From the NCBI GenBank assembly GCA_948474755.1, contig CAOLHI010000058.1, positions 1,426,001 through 1,490,000 on the forward strand: 64,000 bases of DNA. Direction: 5' to 3'. A program made the position numbers and the translations under genes. Shown here piece by piece: positions 46,696 through 57,060 of the stretch (position 1 is its first letter; the number at the start of each line of letters is the position of its first letter). The DNA comes from Ctenosaura bakeri (lineage: Eukaryota > Chordata > Lepidosauria > Squamata > Iguanidae). Under the pieces are notes generated by a model. The model saw nothing but the letters and a program-made list of their open reading frames with translations. It did not search any database and was not told the DNA's origin.

Positions 46696-46714
46696 AAAAC
46701 ATTAATAAAGCATT

Positions 46715-46978
46715 AAAAACAATTAAAAACATTGAAAGATGTATTAAATTATAAAAACCTATATTTTTTTAAAAAAAACACCTTAAAACCCCACTTGCTT
46801 ACATATTGAAAGCCTGTTTAAATAAGAATGTTTTTGCTTGCTGGCGAAAGAGGAGCAGCCACTGAGAAGGCTTTCCCTCACCAAACAAGCTGAGGATGGT
46901 AATGGAACCAAGAGAAAGCCTTCCTCTGAAGATCTCAAAGTTCTGGCAGGTTTGTATTGGGAAATATAATCTTTCAAA
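46715..46978. repeat. 3' part of the LINE-derived host repeat
   Basis: This continues the repeat begun at 39680. It is the target into which first the L1 and, at its right edge, an H1 MITE inserted. Diagnostic blocks are 'gcagccactgagaaggcttt' and 'gatggtaatggaaccaagag'. Confidence 0.6.
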
Positions 46979-47434
46979 GGCCATTTCCACACGGGCTTAA
47001 AGAAATGGTGCAGAGCGTCCTCCAGAGAGGACGCTTGCACCTGGGAGCAGACTGGGTCGGACCTACTTACTGCAGATCCGCAACTCAGCCCGCTCCCAAA
47101 CGACCTGGAGTGGTCATCCAGCGTGCTTTTGAAAGACCACTTGAAAGAGGTCTTTCAAAAGCATGGAGCGCACCACTCCCTTCCTGTGCTCCGGTGCAGA
47201 TTTGCAGGCTCACACCAGTGCAAGCCTGCGATCTGCCAGGGGCAGGCTTTAGGCTGGTGAGCTTTAGCAGGTGGTGGGGAGCCTCGACCAACTGGAAGCT
47301 GCCATTTTCGTCCCCATAGCAGTGCAGAGCAGCGGCCACGCACTGCTCTGGACCAGTCTGGACCCAAGCATTGAGCCCAAAGGTCCGGTAAGTACTGGCA
47401 CGGGGCAATTCCCTCGCCCTGTGCGGAAATGGCC
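46979..47434 (-). mobile_element. MITE family H1, copy 2 (456 bp)
   Basis: Same family as 8536-9001, in reverse orientation. The ends GGCCATTTCC...GGAAATGGCC are flanked by AAA on both sides (46976-46978 and 47435-47437). The internal hairpin (arms 47124-47138 and 47149-47163) is perfect over 15 bases, although its sequence differs from copy 1. The overlapping ORFs on both strands are not genes. Confidence 0.8.
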
Positions 47435-47499
47435 AAAGAGTCTGAAACTAAACTGTATTTACTCCTAGTGTAAGTCTGGATTTAGCTCTGTGTTCCTGA

Positions 47500-47654
47500 G
47501 GTACATTACCACTTTCTTTTTTCCTTATTTCATTTGTATGACAACTTTCTCCCAGAACCAGCCCGAAGGTGGCTTCCAGAAAGAATCAATTAAAAACCAA
47601 AACAAGGTAATTCTAAAAAGAACTTTTAAAACCCACATAAAACAATATACAATA
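47500..47654. repeat. Start of a second copy of the LINE-derived host repeat
   Basis: 'caactttctcccagaaccag' with 'ggtggcttccagaaag' corresponds to 39700-39750. It is split by the SINE that follows and continues at 48286-48497 and 48949-49150. Confidence 0.55.
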
Positions 47655-48285
47655 ATATTGTTGATGATGTGTGCTTTCAAATTGTTTCCAACTTATGAAG
47701 GCCCTAAGGCAAACGTATCACAAGGTTTTCTGAGGCTGAGGCCCTTTCCACATGCCAGTCATGTTGTGAAATGGCCTCAGGAGCTTTGCACAATTGGGAG
47801 GGCTGTTTCACATGACATCCTCACCATCGCGCAACATTCCTGAGGACAATAGGCAGGGATCATGCATTATATCATTTTCGGCTCATTGCCGAAAATAATG
47901 CGCAATCGCGCATCCAGCCTGAGCCCCACGTGCACTTACCTTGTGTGCAGAGACTCTGGACACATGGCCATTGCACTTCCTCCCCAAGTACACCCTGGGA
48001 AAGTACCCAGCTGCACTACGGAAGGAAGGGGAAGAGCACTCACACTTCCTTCCATCCAGCACAGAGCTGGTACGGAGAAGAAGCAAAGGGTATGCCAGTG
48101 CCTCTTGGAAGAGGCTTCTCACGTGATCCCCTTGCAATGCCAGTGGCACCAGGTAAGGTGCAAAAAGGGCCTGAGAGTATGCAGTGCTCTGAAGGTCATG
48201 GGTTTCCATGGCTGAGCAGGAAATATAACCCAGATCTCCAGGGCCATAATCCAACACCCAAACCACTATATCATGCTGGCTGTCT
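47655..48285 (-). repeat. tRNA-derived SINE split by an H2 MITE
   Basis: The two halves, 47655-47739 and 48172-48285, align with the single SINE at 29098-29345. Joining them at the MITE restores the continuous text of that SINE ('ttctgaggctga|gag'). The head, with the '..catgctggctgtc' complement, is at the right. Confidence 0.75.
47740..48171 (-). mobile_element. MITE family H2 inside a SINE (432 bp, TSD TGA)
   Basis: The left end GGCCCTTTCCACATGCC and right end ..GTGCAAAAAGGGCC are complementary at their tips. TGA occurs on both sides (47737-47739 and 48172-48174), and the SINE provides the empty-site sequence, so the borders are exact. The interior shares a CpG-rich block and a hairpin with the element at 58754-59288 in the opposite orientation. 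Non-coding; the several ORFs are incidental. A PIF/Harbinger-like origin is inferred from the 3-bp duplication. Confidence 0.85.
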
Positions 48286-49150
48286 TAAAAGAAATACAAA
48301 AGTTTTAAAAAGTTTTAAAAACATAAGTTAAAAAGATAAATAAATAAAGCATCTCAATAAAGCTTCCCTGTTTATACATTAAACACCTTCCTAAAGAAAA
48401 TGGCCTTTGCTTTCTGGTGAAAGGAAAGTAGAGAAGGCAGCCTAGCCTCCCATGGAGAGGAGTTCCAGAGGGTGGGAGCAGCCACTGAGAAGGCTTTGGC
48501 CATTTCCGCATGAGGCAAAGGAATCGCTCTGTGCCAGTACTTACCGGATCTTCTGGGCACGGACCAACGCGGACTGTCCTTTAAGCCCTTCCACAGGGCT
48601 CCTCATCTTGTCCAGGGTGAATGGCAGCTTCCGGTTGTTTGTGGGTCCCGACTAACCACAAAGCTTGCCACACCTAAAGCCCACCCTCTGCAGATCGCAG
48701 GCTCGCACTGGTGGGAGCCTGCAAATCTGCACAAGGGAGGAGGAATGCAATGGCGCACTCTGAAAAATTAAAGAACGGTTTTCTACTGTTCTTTAAAAAG
48801 CACGCTGGAGGACCAGTTGGGGGCATTTCGGAGTGGACTGAGGCACGGATCTCAGGTAAGTAGTCTTGACCTAGTCTGCTCCAAGGTGCAGACAACCTCC
48901 GTGAGAGGACACACTGAACCATTTTAATTCTCTCGTGTGGAAATGGCCATAGTCTCATGTCCTTACAAAGCAAGGCTAGGATGGTAGCAGGACTGAGAGA
49001 AAGCCTTCCCTGCAGATCTTAAGTTTCTGGCAGGTTCATATGAGGAAATAATGGTATTTCAGATAATGTGGACCTAAGCTATATGGGTCTTTAAAGGTCT
49101 TGACCAGCACTTTGAATTGTGCTTGGAAATGAACTGGCAGCCTTGAGCTC
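48286..49150. repeat. Rest of the second LINE-derived host repeat
   Basis: Contains 'gagcagccactgagaaggct' before and 'gagaaagccttccctgcaga' after an H1 MITE, then 'gccttgaattgtgc'-like and 'aaatgaactggcagcctt' blocks near its end. Related blocks recur at 62580-62890. Confidence 0.55.
48498..48948 (+). mobile_element. MITE family H1, copy 3 (451 bp)
   Basis: Same ends as the other H1 copies (GGCCATTTCCGCATG...CGTGTGGAAATGGCC) and the same orientation as copy 1. Flanking triplets are TTT and ATA, so no duplication is preserved. The internal hairpin (about 48757-48802) is partly decayed: only TTAAAGAAC and its complement still pair. Confidence 0.8.
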
Positions 49151-50125
49151 ATTACCATTTGTATTGCCCTGCTATAAACCAGGAAGCAATAAAGGAGTCC
49201 ATCTGGCAGAGGTTCGCGGAATTCCTTGTCCAGGTCTCATACTCACTTGTGTAAGGTATCAATACATTATATTACAAGGGAAAAGGTCTGCTAACCCAGA
49301 GGCTAGTCCACTGGCTTCCAGTATCTTCTGGCTTGTGAACATTGCCTACAGTATCTGCAGGTAAGTTATACCCTTTGTGCAATGCTCTCCCTCAAATCTT
49401 GCACCTAGAGGTTTTAGGAGCCCTGCTGTCTCCCCTGGAGAGTCTCCTGAAGGAATTCTTTTCCTAGCTTTGCTCCTTCTTCCTCTTCCCTGATTAGGAA
49501 GAGGTAGGAGGAGTGATAACCAGGCAACTATTATTGGTTACAGAGCATCACTCTTCCAGCCCTTTGCCCATACAAGAATGGAAGAGAAAGAATAAAAGTG
49601 GATCCATGGCCAAACTGCTTCAGCAGGCATTGAGAAACACGATAAATGTGCCCCTACCAGCATCCAGCCCAGCTGGCAGGTGGTGGGATTCTGCACTCCC
49701 TATTGCTGTTCTACTCCCCTCAGATATTGGAAAGACAGTGTGAAACTCTCTCCGAAACCATGTAAATAATATACAGTGAAATAAACAGAACCCTTCACAA
49801 GATGACCAGTTACATTACAGGCTGATTGGCTTGATCTTTTTGAGGAGTCAACATTTCATAGATAATCCGTTTGTAATCAGCTCAATTTCAGCTGGAAGTT
49901 ATCTGCATGGTGAAGTGGAGGATGTATGCTACTCTTCCACCACTCTGTTTCAGTACCACCCCTGTGTAAAGCTGCAAATGGGAGATCAGTCTCTATACAT
50001 ATTCTGAGCACAGTTTCTGAATGCTGAGTCCCTGACCAGTTTGCTTCAGAATGCCTGCACAGATCTCATCTAAAGCCAAAATCATGTCTGGTCAAAGACA
50101 CACATATTGAGTTCAATGAGTCTTA
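49151..50125. other. Intergenic DNA, no gene recognised
   Basis: About 1 kb without recognisable motifs. Short ORFs only. Confidence 0.45.
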
Positions 50126-50327
50126 GGGCCTTTCTGCCCTATATTGTTATAGTACTATTATTCCACTTTCAACATCCTATGGAATCCTAAGGTTTGCAGT
50201 TTAGGGAGAGGCATTTAGAGTTCGCAGTCAGAGAGCTCTTTGGCCTGAATAAACTACAAACCCCAGACTTCCACAGGATGCTGAAAGTAGAATAATAGGA
50301 CTATAACAGTGTAGGGTAGAAAGGCCC
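50126..50327. mobile_element. Foldback MITE, about 80-base terminal repeats
   Basis: The left end GGGCCTTTCTGCCCTATA and the right end, read as its complement GGGGCCTTTCTACCCTACA, stay complementary for most of 80 bases, so nearly the whole 202-bp element can fold on itself. It is related to 19133-19342. No target duplication was resolved. Confidence 0.75.
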
Positions 50328-50495
50328 CTGGTCTCAGAAAAGAATTTATAAAACAAATATGGAACTACTGTCTGTCTGTTTGTTTAATGTGGTGAGTGAT
50401 ATAGCTAACAGTGGTGCATAACACTTTTTCTGTGGAAGGATACATTCCTTTGGGAATCTGGTATTTGACCATTACTAGCAGTGTATAGGGTCGAC

Positions 50496-51032
50496 AGCCT
50501 TTTCTGCACAAGGCGTAAGAAGCAGTTTGCCTCATTTAATGGCATATTTAAATAACACAGTTTTCCTTCATTCCTTCCTTCCACATACCCAATTTAAATA
50601 ATTTTTCTGTGGAGGAGTGTGAGTTCATGCATCCACACTGCCTCCTTGCTGGCCACTCCTCTGGCTCCCCTCACCCCGCCCGGGTGGCTGTGATTGGCTG
50701 TTTTTTGTTTTGGGTGGTTCTCTTTGTGCACGTCTACATAGGTACCTGCTATGTACTATGTATCTACATCCAGCCTTATAGCCTGCCCTCTGCTGCCCAC
50801 CAATGTGCATTGGTACAGATGTACATTTCTGCATCACCACAAAAAACTGAATTTTTTCCATTCCCCCCCCCAGTTTTCAAATACTGTACTTTCCCACCAC
50901 ATGGTGGTGCATTAACAATGGATTCCATGCAGAATGACAGAAAATAACACAAAGCTACTTTGCTCCCACATGCAGAACAATACAATGCTACAACACACTA
51001 ACCTGGAGTAATGACCCCGTGCAGAAAGGGCC
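50496..51032. mobile_element. Probable MITE with GCCTTTTCTGCAC ends
   Basis: The left end AGCCTTTTCTGCAC and the right end GTGCAGAAAGGGCC are complementary with two mismatches, enclosing 537 bp. Flanking triplets do not match. The ends resemble those of the H1/H2 families. The ORFs inside have no recognised domain. Confidence 0.5.
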
Positions 51033-51986
51033 AAAGTCACACATTTTCTCTTTCTTCTCTTGTCACCCCCACTTTGTACATCTCCTCTTCTTCCTGCTTA
51101 CCAAGTAGGATGTTTGGGAAAGCATTACTTGCTGTTGTCAGAAATCTGTATGATCACTGAGATTGACATGAGGCTTTTGAAATTAGGCTGCTGACTGCAC
51201 TGGGCTATATGAGGTTCCAAATTAGCCACCCTGATGTACAATTGTTTAAAGTTGGTTGCAGTGATGATTATTTCATTCTTGTTTTCTTGAGGATACTACA
51301 AACGTGGGATCAGATAGTCACTGTGAATCTTTTACCCATCCATCAACTGCAGAGAAAACTATAAAAATAGAGAAAGAGATATATTCCTGCTCTCTCACAC
51401 ATTCTCTCTCTGTATTTAGGGTTTCTTGAAAGCTGAATGACATTAATACAAGCATAAGATATATTTTTGATAACTTACACAGTATATAGAGAGATATAAA
51501 ACTACTACTATCTTAGATAGATCTGTACTATATTCGTCCTAGCTAGATAAAGCTTATAGCATGAATTGTTGAATCCTGAACCAATAATATATAAATATAT
51601 GTTTCCTCTATTTTACATTACCAATAGGAGTCAGGGCTATATCTATTGATACAGATGTTTTTTATACCTATATTGATGTTTTCTGTAATTGTGTAAACTA
51701 TAGAAAATATATCTTATGATTCCATTAATGTAAGCTAGCTTTCAATAACCCTTTGGAAATATGTGCAGTCCAAAGTAGAGGAGACCTGTTAAATCAAACA
51801 CTTGATTCAATGGATACATATCCTTCTTGGGACTACTAGTAGGCCATAGACATATGAAACTGGTTTTGATATCTTACATATAAATATACTTGATTGTGAT
51901 TTAGACATTAATGACTCAGTTAGCATTAAAAAGTTAGTTTATTTCCATTAGTACACATGCGATTGGGAAAAGTGAAATATATACAG
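51033..51986. other. Intergenic AT-rich DNA
   Basis: Nothing recognised. Rich in TATA/GATA-like runs near 51470-51600. Confidence 0.45.
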
Positions 51987-52570
51987 TCCTCCCACCACAT
52001 TTGCAGGTTTGATTTTCATGAATTTGATTATTCATGAGGTGCACATGTGCCTATCCCCATTCTCCTCCTCCCATTCCTTTGCATTTTGGTGTGTGCAGAG
52101 AAGGAAGGCAAGTGCACCTGGGTCAAAGGCAAGGAAGTGGGGAGGGGAGGCACACGTGCTCCTTCCTTCTCCCCTCCCATTCCCTTGCCTTTCGTCTCAA
52201 TGCTGAGAACACATGCCAAGGCAGAAGGCAAAGGAATGTGGGGGAAAGCACATGTGTGTCTGCCTTCTGCCTTCTAGAGCCCTCCCCTCCCATTTCCTTT
52301 TCATTGGCCTCAGTGTGGAGAACATGTGCTGAGGCAAAAGGCAAGGGAATGGGGGAAGTCATATGTGCTCGTTCCTTCTGCCCTCCAGAGTTCCCCATAA
52401 GATTACATTGTCTTTGGCCCCAGTGCAGAGAATGTAAGAGAATAGGGGTTCGAAGACCCGGAAGGGAATTAAGAGGGATCATGGGGGATGGAGGACTTAT
52501 TCACAGTTTTTCCACTTTAGTGAGAGTTCTGTGCCCCAAGCCCTCACAAAAGTGGAGGGGCCAATGCAGT
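51987..52570. repeat. Minisatellite of about 110 bp inside a possible mariner-like MITE
   Basis: About four diverged units start near 52076, 52182, 52296 and 52403. Each has 'ttccttttgcctt..ggcctcagtg' then 'gagaacatgtgc', 'aaggcaa' and 'ttccttctgccctc' blocks. The left edge 'cagtcctcccaccacatttg' with 'gaatttgattattcatgag' resembles the end of the mariner-like element at 30023-31273. The right edge is less clear. Long ORFs here come from the repeat. Confidence 0.6.
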
Positions 52571-53787
52571 TTGATTATGTTAATAAATAAAGGTTAACAT
52601 CCAGAGAACTCCATACTTGGCTCTGTGCATCCAAGGGGTCTAAGTTCATATTTCTTAAATAGCTTCACCTTCTGCATTGGTCCTTGGAAAATCACTTTTA
52701 AAACCCAGAACATTTCCCAACTGAGGCCTTCTCACATGACCAATTAGAAAGTGCTGTGAAGCCATTCCGTATTTTTCTTTTAAGCAGATTTATAAGGGAA
52801 AACAAGAAAAATGGAAGAAACAGTGGGAAAGGTACAAGTGAAGAATGATGTCATCTAGAGGCTCTTTAAAATTCAATGAATGAGGCAGGGCAATAGTGTG
52901 ATAAAAGCATTGTCTGAAACCATTTTGGAGGGAGTATTGAAAGTACTTTGTGGTTATCTGTCAGAGAATGAGTACTGCTCACAGAGTGGGGAAAAAAATA
53001 AAAATCTCAGTCTGCATGTTTTGTGTCTGTCTATAGTAGATTATAGATTGTAACCCAAGTGAAATATGGATATAGACTGTTCTAGAAAAGACTCAGCAGT
53101 TAATGGCCTCCTTCTTTGCATCCAAATATTTGAGATGAATCATTCACAATATTCAGACTTTCTTGTCATCCTCCCAAAAAGATGTTACTCAAACACTTTT
53201 GGGTCCTGAGGCAGTGAATTCAAATGACCACCTGTCCCTGTTGCCATGTTAGTAAGAATGTAAAAATAAATTAAATAATTGATAACGTGTGCCATTTGAT
53301 GGTACCTGTTAATATTCCATCTAAGTCTCATCAACCCTATCAATATCTAGAAAATGTGGGAACTGTGAGGGATGCAGGTCACCTTTCTGTTTCACATCTT
53401 TACCATTTTCCCCAGAGGGCTAGAAAATTCTGCACAGGAAGTTTGACAAAGAAGACTCTAAGAGGACAGGGATGAGACACCAGGAAAGTCTTACTGCACT
53501 GCAAGATTCTGGATATCACACTAATGTTACATTGGGTTTTATTTTTTTTTTAAATGCTCTGGCTTAATGTAACTTTAGTATTCAACAGAATTTACACAGG
53601 TGTCAACTTATCTAAATTCCATTAATTTTGTAGGGCTACCACAGTTGGGAATAACAACTGAATTTATGCCAGAGGTTGGAATAATTTAGACCTCCAGATG
53701 TTATTAGATTGAAACTCTCAGTTTTCTCCATCATTGGCTATACTAGCCGAAGCTACTGGGAGTCTTAGTCCAACACTACATAATAGC
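52571..53787. other. Intergenic DNA with an old repeat at its right end
   Basis: No gene found. The part at 53690-53787 belongs to the 'cctccagatgttattagatt ... actgggagtcttagtccaac' repeat and is the target of the LTR that follows. Confidence 0.45.
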
Positions 53788-54692
53788 TGTTACTGCGGTT
53801 ATCTGGTCCAAGCCCGAGGTCTACAATTTCATATTGGTTATGTTAATATTTCCAAGTGGCACTCCATAAGATGAACTCCACGCGTTTGAAAGGGTCACGA
53901 AAAGCCTGTGTAGGCAGGCACGGCCACATGGCCTTAATTGTTCATGCTAGGTCTAGGCCAGTAAATAACCATTTGCCGCACAGCCAGTAGTGCCCTCCAG
54001 ACACAGCCGACCATTAAGCAAATGCAAGGGCTCTCAGCCCCAAACTGCTTGCTCTACACAAACGCTAAGCGCTCCTCATCTGCATACTGTTCTAGCAATT
54101 GGCAGTGCTTGCCAAATCTCATCAATTCTAATTTTGACCTTTGGGAGGCTTTCTCTCCACTAAAAACCCTATTGTTCTCCTCAGGAGAGGGCTAGCCTCC
54201 AGGAACAATCCTCCCTATAAAAACCCCAAGTCTGAGCTCCTTGCCGGAATGCTCATGCCTTGCATCTCGAACTGCTGCTGCTCTGTTCAGCGAGCCTCCC
54301 CTCAGCCTCTACGTGCTGAGCTACTACAATCCCCAGCATTGAACTCTATTTCTCCTATCCCGGACTGCAGGATCAGGTGGAGTATCACCCCAAAAACCCT
54401 CTGAAAACCCCTATCAATTTTCCTCACTTTCTGCTTCTATAGTTCTTGGATGAGTGTGTGAGTGTGTGTGTTGTTGTTTGCTTTATTAAGGAGAGTTTAA
54501 TAAAATCTTTTAATTGAACAACTTGCCTGGTTCTTGTCGCAACCCGACCCCATAAACATAGGGTTAAAGATCTTGCTACGTTACCCTGCCTCCCGTACTG
54601 CTAGCTTGTGCTCCTTGCTAATTCCCCCAACTTATTAATATTTGGAGTGCATTTAGGTGTCCCTATCGGGACCCCCAGAAATCAGGGTAACA
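53788..54692 (+). mobile_element. Solo LTR of the same ERV family, copy 4
   Basis: A 905-bp LTR, TGTTACTGCGG...CAGGGTAACA, flanked by TAGC (53784-53787 and 54693-54696). On the plus strand the TATA box TATAAAAA is at 54216-54223 and AATAAA at 54499-54504, giving U3 of about 460 bases, R of about 270 and U5 of about 170. It is the only plus-strand copy. No viral coding sequence lies next to it. Confidence 0.92.
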
Positions 54693-54696
54693 TAGC

Positions 54697-56160
54697 CAAC
54701 CCTGATTTAGGCCTTTGCATCTAGCAGCACTTACTGTATGTTTTGCTGTGTCTGTGCTAATGGTCTCTCAAGTAGATACATTAGTCTAAAGTATGCAAAT
54801 CATGATTGTTTTGAAGCATAAATCATATTATCCCCTGTCAACACGTCCTTCAGAGCTGTTTCTGAACATAAATTCTCTCATAAGAAATGAACTAGACCTC
54901 TAGGGGTTAAACAGAGAGCATAGTATATTAGTTTTGCTCCTGCTTTACATAGCTTCTTCAAAACCTCACTTTTGAAATAGAAAATCAACTTTTCTTGAAA
55001 GACATCAAAAAAGCAATGTTCAAAAGTTCACTCCTGCAAGGTGACTTTAAAACAGGGAGCGAGGGGGCAGAGTTTTCTTTGAAGAAAATGGCCAAATAAC
55101 TTGTGTGAAACATTTATTTTATAGATCCAAGAGCATTTTTCCTCAAGGCCCCCTTCATATGTTACTTTTTTTTTCTGAGACAAGTATGCATTTTGCAATA
55201 TTTGAGTGGCCATGCAAGTGTTCTACTTACAGGTGAGGAAATGTGGGATTCTCACAAGAAACCTCTGGAGTATTGAAATTTCTTGATGTTTCTCCTGAGG
55301 AGAAATCCCAAATTCACTTTGAATTTTGCTCTGGACAAAATGGGTTGATGGGTAGGAACCTTGGGACATACGACACCCCTCCTCCAAAATACTACTTGTC
55401 TAACTGAAATGCTTCGTTAGTGGTGGCAGCAATATTAGTAACAGTAGCAGTCATTTTTAGTTATAACTGATTCACAGAGTTAGTAACAACAGTGTCACTT
55501 CCCTTGATTGTTCCCAGAGGTGTCAAATTCATGTCAGTTTGCTTGGAGAAAATTTGAGTGGTAACACAAACAAAGTTTATGGATTGGGAAACCCACATGA
55601 CGAATGTACCTGTGCTGTTGTCTAAACAAATTCCTTGAGAATTTTTTTTAACAAACAAACAAAATGTACTAGCTGAAATACAGTATTATGTCTGTGGGAA
55701 GCTGTGGATTTGAAATTAACTTCTCCTATCCAAATTGTACTTCATATGAAAAAGGAATCACATCAGGAAGAATGCTCAGAGCCTTTTCTGATTATTAGTG
55801 ATCTATTAGTGTTGAACACAGATGATTTTAACTTGTGGGAGTTGAAACCTACAGGTCTTGGGTTAAGTGTAAAAGTGAGTAGAGTCCCATGCTAGAAATA
55901 AATAGGACATGCCACACACTCTAATCACTATTTCAATCAGCATCATGTCAGGAACTGTAGTATTGTGATGAAAGATAATCTTAACTTGGCCAACCAATCA
56001 TATATTCAGATAAAAGTATTAGAAAAATAAACATTGAAATAATTAACACTAAGGATGTTTTCTCTGAATTCTAGACTGTGAGACTTTTCTCTCAGTATCA
56101 TTTATTTATTTAAATTGATAGCTCATCCCACAATTCACACAAACTCAATTCCAACGGAAC

Positions 56161-56162
<2 letters not shown>
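54697..56162. other. Intergenic DNA with an octamer-containing block
   Basis: At about 54735-54880 a repeat-free stretch contains ATGCAAAT (54797-54804), followed 6 bases later by ATTGTTTT, an octamer plus Sox-like arrangement. This may be a regulatory element or chance. The rest shows nothing recognisable. Confidence 0.3.

Positions 56163-56221
<59 letters not shown>
56163..56221. repeat. (ATCT)n / (GATA)n microsatellite
   Basis: About 14-15 perfect ATCT units, followed by further ATC-rich and (ATTC)n sequence at 56283-56302. On the minus strand this is a GATA repeat, the core of the Bkm-type repeats known from snakes. Confidence 0.95.
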
Positions 56222-56699
56222 TCCCCTATCTATCAATCATCAATCTAATGCCTCAGAAGAACAGAACATTCACTTATTTAATCATTCATTCATTCATTCA
56301 TTCCATTTATATCTTCCTTTCCTTTGAGGAGATAAAGTATATGTGGTCATTTCCATTTCTAACCTCAGAGCAGTCCTATGAGGTAGCTAACAATGAGGGA
56401 GTGTGGCATCCCAAGGTCTCCCTGAAATTTTACCAAAACTTCCTGATTCTCTCTCAACTTAGCCCTAGACCTCAAAGATTATTCCAAGCATGAGGTCTCA
56501 CTGGGATACCAAAGGTGCACAGGCTAAGATTTTGGAAATTCTGAACTGAAAAAGAGTGGAGTTTTCAACTAGCTGTGTCCATTGAGAAAAAGCTTTTTTT
56601 TTTAACATCTGAATGTGATGTATGAACAGTAAACTTTGAGAGGGCATCTTAGAGACATAGCTAGTTAATATATGAACTTAATCCTGCTTGGGCTGTCTA

Positions 56700-56850
56700 T
56701 TGAATCATAGAATCTTAGAGTTGGAAGGAGACCACAGAGGACATCCAGTCCAACCCCCTGACATGCAGGAACACAGATCAAAGCACTCCAAACAGATGGT
56801 CATCCAGCCTGTGCTTAAAAACCTCCAAAGAAGGAGAGTCCACCACAAAT
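56700..56850. repeat. LINE-derived repeat fragment (CR1-like)
   Basis: 'gaatcatagaatcttagagt', 'cagtccaaccccctgacatg' and 'gtcatccagcctgtgcttaa' match the common sauropsid repeat also seen at 29665. This is the best preserved copy in the window. Confidence 0.65.
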
Positions 56851-57060
56851 AAGTCTAATTGTGATTCAGTGGTTGTTGTGCTAGATTGAGATTTAGGAGA
56901 TCCAGGTTCATTCCCCCCCCCTTGAGCTTTGTTGTTCACTGGGTGACACTCTCTCTCACCTTGAACAACCTTACATGGTTGTTATGAGAATAATGTGGAA
57001 GAGAAGAGTTAATGAAGAGTTATTAAAGGAGAGGCAGAAAATTGGATGAAAATATAGAAC
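56851..57060 (+). repeat. tRNA-derived SINE
   Basis: A-box-like 'gattcagtggttgttgtgct', B-box-like 'ggttcattccc', then 'cactgggtgacactctctct' and 'catggttgttatgagaataa'. This is the layout of reptile tRNA-derived SINEs. Confidence 0.6.

Noticed and set aside
47883..48331. Group of 117-133-residue ORFs on both strands
   Set aside because: They lie across an H2 MITE nested in a SINE; the frames cross the element borders, so they cannot be a gene.
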